Shown here: in pieces, positions 58,691-64,000 of the stretch
Numbering within the stretch: the first letter of the stretch is position 1
Layout of the letters: every line of letters starts with the position of its first letter
The notes under the pieces: model-generated
The model's database searches: none
Told to the model about the DNA's origin: nothing
Seen by the model: only the letters and a program-made list of their open reading frames with translations
Made by a program: the position numbers and the translations under genes
Assembly (NCBI GenBank): GCA_041917295.1
Contig: JAYRXX010000069.1
Coordinates: 1 to 64,000, forward strand
Length of the DNA stretch: 64,000 nucleotides
From: JADKHR01 sp041917295
GTDB lineage: Bacteria > Elusimicrobiota > Elusimicrobia > FEN-1173
Reading direction: 5' to 3'

Positions 58691-59658
58691 TCGCCCTTTC
58701 GATCGGCCCGGTCAAAGAAAAGCGCGTGTTGGTGGCCTGTTCCGGCGGGCCCGATTCCATGGCCTTGTTGGACGCCGTGGACCACTGGCGCAAAGAGCAC
58801 GGCCCGTATGTGGCGGTGGCCCACATCAACCACGGTTTAAGGGGAAACGAGTCCAAGGCGGACGCGGCGTTTGTCCTCGCGCAAGCGCGACGACGGGGAT
58901 TGCCGGCGGCCGTGGTATCGGTTCCGGTTCGAGCCTGGGCTCGAAGGCGGGGCCGGGGCCTCGAAGACGCGGCCCGGGAACTCCGTTACGCCGCGTTGGC
59001 GCGGTTGGCTCGCCGGTTCCGCTGTTCGGCGGTGGCCACGGCCCACACGCTGGACGACCAAGCGGAAACGGTGATTCTAAACCTGCTCCGCGGAACGGGT
59101 CCCGGGGGGCTCGCGGCCATGGCCGAACGGGGGCCCTGGCCCGTTCCCGTTAAAGGGACCGCCCCGGTGCTCCTCCGTCCGTTTTTATCCATTCGCAAAT
59201 CCGTTCTCGTCCGTTATTTGGCCGATCGAGGGCTTGGGTTTCGCAAAGACGCCACCAACGACCAACCGATCTTTTTGCGCAACCGGCTTCGGCCGGTGCT
59301 TCGATCCTGGGACCGGCTTCGCCCCGGATTTTTTGAGCGGGTGGCCCAAACGGCGCGGTTGGTTCGCGACGAGGAGGATTTTTGGCGCTGTCGGCTTGGC
59401 GTTCGACGGAAAGGGCTTCTGTGCCGCCTTGATCGGGCCTCGTTTTTGCGGTATCATATAGCCGAACAACGGCGTCGGTTGCGGCATCGGTACGGGCTGG
59501 CCCGCTTTGACGTGGTGGAACGGATTCGACGGTTCTGCGCGGACGGGGCGGCGGGCCCTGTGGACGTCCCTGGCGGGCGGGTGACCAAAACCGAGCGGTT
59601 CCTCCATTTTTATCGGCGTCGAAAGCAATCCAACGGTATTTCAAAGGCGGTCCTATGA
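58687..59658 (+). CDS. tilS: tRNA(Ile)-lysidine synthase
   Basis: Modifies C34 of tRNA-Ile(CAU) to lysidine so that AUA is read as isoleucine. The PP-loop CSGGPDS is at residues 18-24 when the GTG at 58687 is used; this start overlaps the cyclase stop (GTGA) and fits the tight spacing here. INHGLRG, ATAHTLDDQAETV, LLRGTGPGGLAAM and the D-x-TNDQPIFLRNRLR motif are diagnostic. At 323 residues it has the N-terminal catalytic domain and a short C-terminal domain. The long upstream extension of the frame overlaps the cyclase and is not credible. Confidence 0.93.
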   Translation: MIALSIGPVKEKRVLVACSGGPDSMALLDAVDHWRKEHGPYVAVAHINHGLRGNESKADAAFVLAQARRRGLPAAVVSVPVRAWARRRGRGLEDAARELRYAALARLARRFRCSAVATAHTLDDQAETVILNLLRGTGPGGLAAMAERGPWPVPVKGTAPVLLRPFLSIRKSVLVRYLADRGLGFRKDATNDQPIFLRNRLRPVLRSWDRLRPGFFERVAQTARLVRDEEDFWRCRLGVRRKGLLCRLDRASFLRYHIAEQRRRLRHRYGLARFDVVERIRRFCADGAAGPVDVPGGRVTKTERFLHFYRRRKQSNGISKAVL

Positions 59659-61547
59659 AAGGCAACGGTCGCAACGTCATCCTCTGGCTTCTGATTTTTT
59701 CGGGCGTTTTGTTTTTTATACAAAGCCTGCGCACAGCCCGGGTCGCTGAAAAAGAAATTCCCTACTCCTCCTTTAAGGCCGCTTTGCGCGACAACCGCGT
59801 TGAAGAAGTCCGCGTGGGCGGAGAACTGTTGCGGGGCAAATTGAAATCCGAGGACGGCAAATCGGTTTTGTTCCGCACGATTCCGCTCAACGACCCCAAA
59901 CTGGTGGAAGATTTGGAATCCCACGGCGTAAGCCAGTTCGCCGGGGAGCCCCAGCGGGGATGGGTGAACTCGGTGCTGGTCAACTTGTTGTGGATCGGCG
60001 TGTTTTTCTTTTTGTGGTGGTTCGTGGTGATTCGGCAAATGCAGGGGGGCGGCAAACAGGCCATGGCGTTCGGCCGGTCGAAAGCGAAACTGCAGTCGGG
60101 CAAAAAACAAAAAGTGACTTTCGCCGACGTGGCGGGATGCGACGAGGCCAAAGAAGAATTGCAAGAGATTATCGAGTTCTTGAAAGATCCGGCCAAATTC
60201 CAAAAGTTGGGCGGCAAAATTCCCAAGGGCGTGCTGTTGTTCGGATCGCCCGGCACCGGCAAAACGCTGTTGGCCAAGGCAGTGGCGGGGGAAGCGGGAG
60301 TGCCTTTTTTCTCCAGTTCGGGTTCGGACTTTGTGGAGATGTTCGTGGGTGTCGGCGCGTCGCGGGTGCGGGACCTGTTTGACCAGGGCCGCAAAAACGC
60401 GCCGTGTTTGTTGTTCGTGGACGAAATCGACGCGGTGGGCCGCCAGCGGTTTGCGGGCATCGGCGGCGGTCATGACGAGCGGGAACAAACCTTAAACCAG
60501 TTGTTGGTGGAAATGGACGGGTTCGACACCAAAGAAGGGGTGATTTTGATCGCCGCCACCAACCGGCCGGACGTGTTGGACCCGGCGTTGTTGCGGCCGG
60601 GCCGGTTCGACCGGCAGGTGTCGGTGCCCATGCCGGATTTGAAGGGACGCGAACAGGTGTTGGCGGTGCACGCCAAGGGGGTCAAGTTGTCGTCGGGTGT
60701 TGATCTGACGGTGATCGCCCGCCGCACGCCGGGGTTTACGGGCGCGGACTTGGCCAACCTGGTCAACGAAGGGGCCTTGTTGGCGGCGCGCCGGAACAAA
60801 AAATCCGTGGACATGAAAGAACTGGAAGAGGCCATCGACCGGGTCATCGCCGGGCCAGAACGCAAAAGCCGCATGATGAGCGAAAAAGAAAAGTCGGTGA
60901 TCGCCTATCACGAGTCGGGGCACACGTTGGTGGCCAAAAAACTGCCCACGTCGGATCCGGTTCACAAGGTGTCTATTATTCCCCGGGGCCCGGCTTTGGG
61001 CTACACGCTTCAGTTGCCGACGGAAGACCGATACTTGACCACAAAATCCGAAATCACGAACCGCCTGTGTGTGTTGCTGGGCGGTCGGATGGCGGAAAAA
61101 TTGATTTTCAACGAAGTCACCACCGGTGCCCAGGACGACTTGTCCAAGGCGACCCAGATCGCCCACAAAATGGTGTGCGAGTACGGCATGTCGGACCGGT
61201 TGGGGCCGATCACGTATCGAAAAAAATCGGAAGAGCTGTTTTTGGGTCGGGAGTTGGGGGAAGGCCAGAACTATTCCGACCAAACGGCCCAGGCCATTGA
61301 TGAGGAAGTCAAACAGATCATGGCCGAAGCGCAGGAGCGCGTGACAAAAATACTGACGGACCATCGCGCCGTTCTGGAATCCCTGGCCAAATCGCTCATT
61401 GAAAAAGAAGTGTTGAACAGCGATGAGATCAACGCCATTGTCGACGGTCGGCCGTTATCGGACCCCCCCGCGCCTCCCGCCTCCGCGGCGCGTCAAGACG
61501 AAGGCGGCTCCGCTCCCGGTTTGACCCCCGCGCCCACCCCGGCGTAA
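59655..61547 (+). CDS. ftsH: ATP-dependent zinc metalloprotease FtsH
   Basis: Hexameric inner-membrane AAA protease that degrades membrane and regulatory proteins. It has 630 residues. TM1 is at about 8-26, a small periplasmic domain follows, and TM2 is at about 108-127. Walker A GSPGTGKTLL lies near 197, Walker B reads LLFVDEIDAVGR, and the second region of homology ends in RPGRFDR. The zinc site is HESGH (H419-H423), with the third ligand in the conserved DDLSKAT region. The C-terminal ~35 residues are Pro/Ala-rich. The ATG overlaps the tilS stop. Confidence 0.98.
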   Translation: MKGNGRNVILWLLIFSGVLFFIQSLRTARVAEKEIPYSSFKAALRDNRVEEVRVGGELLRGKLKSEDGKSVLFRTIPLNDPKLVEDLESHGVSQFAGEPQRGWVNSVLVNLLWIGVFFFLWWFVVIRQMQGGGKQAMAFGRSKAKLQSGKKQKVTFADVAGCDEAKEELQEIIEFLKDPAKFQKLGGKIPKGVLLFGSPGTGKTLLAKAVAGEAGVPFFSSSGSDFVEMFVGVGASRVRDLFDQGRKNAPCLLFVDEIDAVGRQRFAGIGGGHDEREQTLNQLLVEMDGFDTKEGVILIAATNRPDVLDPALLRPGRFDRQVSVPMPDLKGREQVLAVHAKGVKLSSGVDLTVIARRTPGFTGADLANLVNEGALLAARRNKKSVDMKELEEAIDRVIAGPERKSRMMSEKEKSVIAYHESGHTLVAKKLPTSDPVHKVSIIPRGPALGYTLQLPTEDRYLTTKSEITNRLCVLLGGRMAEKLIFNEVTTGAQDDLSKATQIAHKMVCEYGMSDRLGPITYRKKSEELFLGRELGEGQNYSDQTAQAIDEEVKQIMAEAQERVTKILTDHRAVLESLAKSLIEKEVLNSDEINAIVDGRPLSDPPAPPASAARQDEGGSAPGLTPAPTPA

Positions 61548-61570
61548 AAGACAGGGGGGCTTCTTCCGCG

Positions 61571-62422
61571 ATGATCCTGACCACTCGTGAGGGGGCCCAG
61601 GACCTTTCCAAATGGCCCCTTCTGATGGGGATTTTGAACGTCACCCCAGATTCTTTTTCGGACGGGGGGAAATACAATACAGTAGAATCGGCCTTGGCCC
61701 GGGCCGAACAAATGGCACACGAGGGCGCGACGATCCTTGATGTGGGGGGCGAATCCACCCGGCCGGGGTCGGACCCGGTGCCCCTGGACGTGGAACTCAA
61801 GCGCGTGATCCCGGTGATTCAAACTCTTTCCCACCGACTTCCTTCCGTTCGATTGTCCGTCGACACCACGAAAGCCGAAGTGGCCCGTCAAGCGTTGGAA
61901 GAAGGCGCGTTCATGGTCAACGACGTGTCGGCGTTGGCCGACCCGTGGATGCCCGTGGTGGTGCGCGACCACAACGCGCCGGTGGTGTTGATGCACCGAC
62001 AGGGGACCGCCCGCGCCATGCAAGAGGCCCCGGCCTACAACGACGTGGTCAACGACCTTCTCGCTTTTTTCGACGAGCGGATTGCGTTTGCTGTGGCCCG
62101 GGGAATCCGTCGCGATCGGTTGTGGGTGGACCCGGGGATCGGGTTCGGCAAGACCACCCGGCATAACCTCGAGATTTTGCGTCGGCTTGGCGAATTCAAG
62201 AAGTTTCAACTTCCCCTGGTGGTAGGGGTTTCGCGCAAATCGTTCATCGGGCGTATTTTGGGAAGCGAAACGGACCCGTTGCCGCCGGAGCAAAGGGGCG
62301 AAGGAACATTAGCCGCCCATCTCTGGGTCGCCGCCCACGGCGCCGACGTGTTGCGCGTGCACGATGTGTCCGCCACGGCTCGGGCAATTCGAACGTGGCG
62401 GGCTTTGGAATCGCGGGAATAA
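61571..62422 (+). CDS. folP: Dihydropteroate synthase
   Basis: Joins dihydropterin pyrophosphate and p-aminobenzoate in folate synthesis; the sulfonamide target. The 283-residue protein has LMGILNVTPDSFSDGG at residues 18-33, DVGGESTRPGS, SVDTTKAEV, NDVSAL, RLWVDPGIGFGKT and VGVSRKSFIG. It lies between ftsH and nadB, 23 bases after the ftsH stop. tilS-ftsH-folP order is common in bacteria. Confidence 0.97.
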   Translation: MILTTREGAQDLSKWPLLMGILNVTPDSFSDGGKYNTVESALARAEQMAHEGATILDVGGESTRPGSDPVPLDVELKRVIPVIQTLSHRLPSVRLSVDTTKAEVARQALEEGAFMVNDVSALADPWMPVVVRDHNAPVVLMHRQGTARAMQEAPAYNDVVNDLLAFFDERIAFAVARGIRRDRLWVDPGIGFGKTTRHNLEILRRLGEFKKFQLPLVVGVSRKSFIGRILGSETDPLPPEQRGEGTLAAHLWVAAHGADVLRVHDVSATARAIRTWRALESRE

Positions 62423-62438
62423 ACGCGGAGGAAATCGT

Positions 62439-64000
62439 ATGCCCAAATTGCTGTCTTCGGATTTTTTGATCATCGGGTCGGGCATTGCGGGGTTATCGCT
62501 GGCGTTGAAAGCGTCCCGGCACGGCACGGTGCGGTTGGTGACCAAACGGCAGTTGGCGGAATCGGCCACGGACTATGCCCAGGGCGGATTGGCGGCAGTG
62601 TTTTCCCGGGAGGATTCCATCGAAGCCCACGTGCGCGATACGTTGGCGGCTGGGGCCGGATTATCGGACGAAAAAATTGTGCGCGCCGTGGTGTCCCAAG
62701 CGCCCGCGCGGGTTCAGGACCTGATTGACTGGGGCGTTCATTTCACCTCGTCAGACGCGGTGGACGCCGAACACCCTCCCTACCAGTTGGGACTGGAAGG
62801 GGGCCATTCCCGTCGGCGCATTTTGCACGTGGGCGATTACACGGGCCACGCGGTGGAACAGGTGTTGGTGGACCGGGTCCGGAAAAACCCTCGGATTGTG
62901 GTTCACGAATTTCACGCGGCCGTGGATCTCTTGACCCGTCGGCGGTTGGGGGTGAAAGGGGGTACCAACGCCTGCGGCGGAGCGTACGTGTTGGACGTGG
63001 AATCGGGCGCGGTGCGTACTTTTTTGGCCCGGGCCACGGCCTTGGCCACGGGCGGGGCGGGAAAAATTTACCTTTACACGTCCAACCCCGACATTGCCAC
63101 GGGCGACGGTATGGCCATGGCGTTTCGCGCCGGCGCGCGGTTGGCGAACATGGAATTCGTTCAATTCCATCCCACGTGTTTGTTTCATCCCAAAGCCAAA
63201 AACTTTTTGATCAGCGAAGCCCTGCGGGGGGAAGGGGCGGTGTTGAAAAATCGGGCCGGCCAGCGGTTCGCCAAAAAATACGATCCCCGCGGGGAGCTCG
63301 CGCCCCGGGACATTGTGGCCCGGGCCATCGACGCCGAACTGAAACGGACCGGCGACGAATGCGTGTTTTTGGACATCACCCATCGGGGCGGTGACTATTT
63401 GCGCCGCCGGTTCCCCAAAATTTTCGAAAAGTGTTTGTCGTTCGGCATCGATATTTCGGCGCAACCGATTCCGGTGGTCCCGGCGGCGCACTATTTTTGC
63501 GGGGGTGTGGTGACCGACGACCGGGGCGCCACGGGGTTGCCTCGCTTGGCGGCGGTGGGCGAAGTGGCGTGCACGGGCTTGCACGGGGCCAACCGGCTGG
63601 CGTCCAATTCGTTGCCGGAAGCCCTGGTGTTTTCCCACGCGGTGGCCGAGGCCTGGAAAGACATGGCGCGGGCGGAGTTCCCATTGTTGCCCCAGCAGGT
63701 GCCAGACTGGAACCCCGGCCGGGCGCGCAATCCGGACGAGCAGGTGGTGATTCGCCAGGTGTGGGAGGAAATTCGTCGGTTCATGTGGAACTACGTGGGC
63801 ATTGTGCGCACCACCAAACGCCTGGAACGGGCCCTGAGCCGGATTTTGTTGCTCAAAAAAGAGATTCAAGACTATTATTGGAATTTTTTGGTGACGCCGG
63901 ACTTGTTGGAACTGCGCAACATCGCCGTGGTGGCCGAACAGGTGATTCGAGCGGCGTTGGCGCGGCACGAATCCCGGGGCCTTCATTACACATTGGATTA
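62439..64000 (+). CDS. nadB: L-aspartate oxidase, cut by the right edge
   Basis: FAD enzyme that oxidises L-aspartate to iminoaspartate, the first step of de novo NAD synthesis. The frame is open from ATG 62439, after CGGAGGAAATC, to the end of the window (520 complete codons). The FAD motif IIGSGIAGLSLALKA is at residues 11-25. SATDYAQGGLAAV, GGHSRRRILH, NMEFVQFHPTC, RGEGAVL, and HYFCGGVVTD near residue 350 are diagnostic, as is GEVACTGLHGANRLASNSL. The C-terminal helical domain is nearly complete; about 10-20 residues and the stop are missing. Confidence 0.96.
   Translation, partial: MPKLLSSDFLIIGSGIAGLSLALKASRHGTVRLVTKRQLAESATDYAQGGLAAVFSREDSIEAHVRDTLAAGAGLSDEKIVRAVVSQAPARVQDLIDWGVHFTSSDAVDAEHPPYQLGLEGGHSRRRILHVGDYTGHAVEQVLVDRVRKNPRIVVHEFHAAVDLLTRRRLGVKGGTNACGGAYVLDVESGAVRTFLARATALATGGAGKIYLYTSNPDIATGDGMAMAFRAGARLANMEFVQFHPTCLFHPKAKNFLISEALRGEGAVLKNRAGQRFAKKYDPRGELAPRDIVARAIDAELKRTGDECVFLDITHRGGDYLRRRFPKIFEKCLSFGIDISAQPIPVVPAAHYFCGGVVTDDRGATGLPRLAAVGEVACTGLHGANRLASNSLPEALVFSHAVAEAWKDMARAEFPLLPQQVPDWNPGRARNPDEQVVIRQVWEEIRRFMWNYVGIVRTTKRLERALSRILLLKKEIQDYYWNFLVTPDLLELRNIAVVAEQVIRAALARHESRGLHYTLD

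Noticed and set aside
62751..63986. 411-codon open frame on the - strand at the right edge
   Set aside because: Shadow of nadB, whose + strand frame is open to the end of the window and carries all family motifs.

Overview
The window is a stretch of bacterial chromosome, GC-rich and almost fully coding, with most genes on the + strand in long overlapping runs. Outer-membrane proteins (a porin, an OmpA-family protein, a DUF481 protein, a TolC-like channel), type IV pilus ATPases, a standard murein/division cluster and groESL point to a diderm. GTP-type PEP carboxykinase, a DUF4912 + GH57 pair and secreted repeat proteins with a FlgD/T9SS-like tail would fit an uncultured lineage such as Elusimicrobiota. 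That placement is an inference from gene content, not from a marker tree.

Layout. 1-1307: AT-richer left edge with an integron-type integrase; any cassette array would lie beyond the left end. 1455-13496: a secreted unknown, serS, a DUF3131-like secreted protein, a DEAD-box helicase, a PilB/GspE ATPase with a clear promoter, a divergent guanylate-kinase-like protein, a diguanylate cyclase overlapping pckG, a strong terminator, hemerythrin and GIY-YIG genes, and an AAA/DUF4143 gene of lower GC. 13497-13927: a structured non-coding stretch that starts and ends like tRNA-Ser, followed by a genuine tRNA-Ser(UGA). 14011-15198 (-): a porin interrupted by one in-frame TGA. 15416-17806: a 14-repeat beta-propeller protein with an apparently leaderless promoter. 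17865-21519: murI, queC, queE and an RlmI-type methyltransferase.

21522-35951 is one nearly uninterrupted run: murC, murB, ddl, ftsQ, ftsA, ftsZ, then pilT, then pheA, an aminotransferase, aroF, tyrA, aroA, cmk, plsC and a small membrane protein. It couples peptidoglycan precursor synthesis and the divisome to twitching motility and aromatic amino acid synthesis. 36076-40810: DUF4912 + GH57 glucan enzyme, mscL, OmpA-like and DUF481 proteins. 41004-43170: groESL with a promoter, a CIRCE-like operator and a terminator-like hairpin inside the leader. 43238-46832: a zinc-ribbon protein, metF, a HAMP membrane protein, a pteridine-reductase-like SDR and a membrane unknown. 46882-51662: YceI and a TolC/MacA/MacB-like export set. 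51695-54802: queD (-), two unknowns, ispH and a glutamine amidotransferase. 54812-62422: a membrane unknown, UDP-glucuronate decarboxylase, CHASE2-adenylate cyclase, tilS, ftsH and folP. nadB runs off the right edge.

The items most worth following up are the tRNA-Ser-like structured RNA at 13610-13840, the 28-bp element shared by the 3' ends of queC and queD, the terminator with a 21-codon reading frame in the groESL leader, the interrupted porin, the degenerate guanylate kinase and the integron integrase at the left edge.
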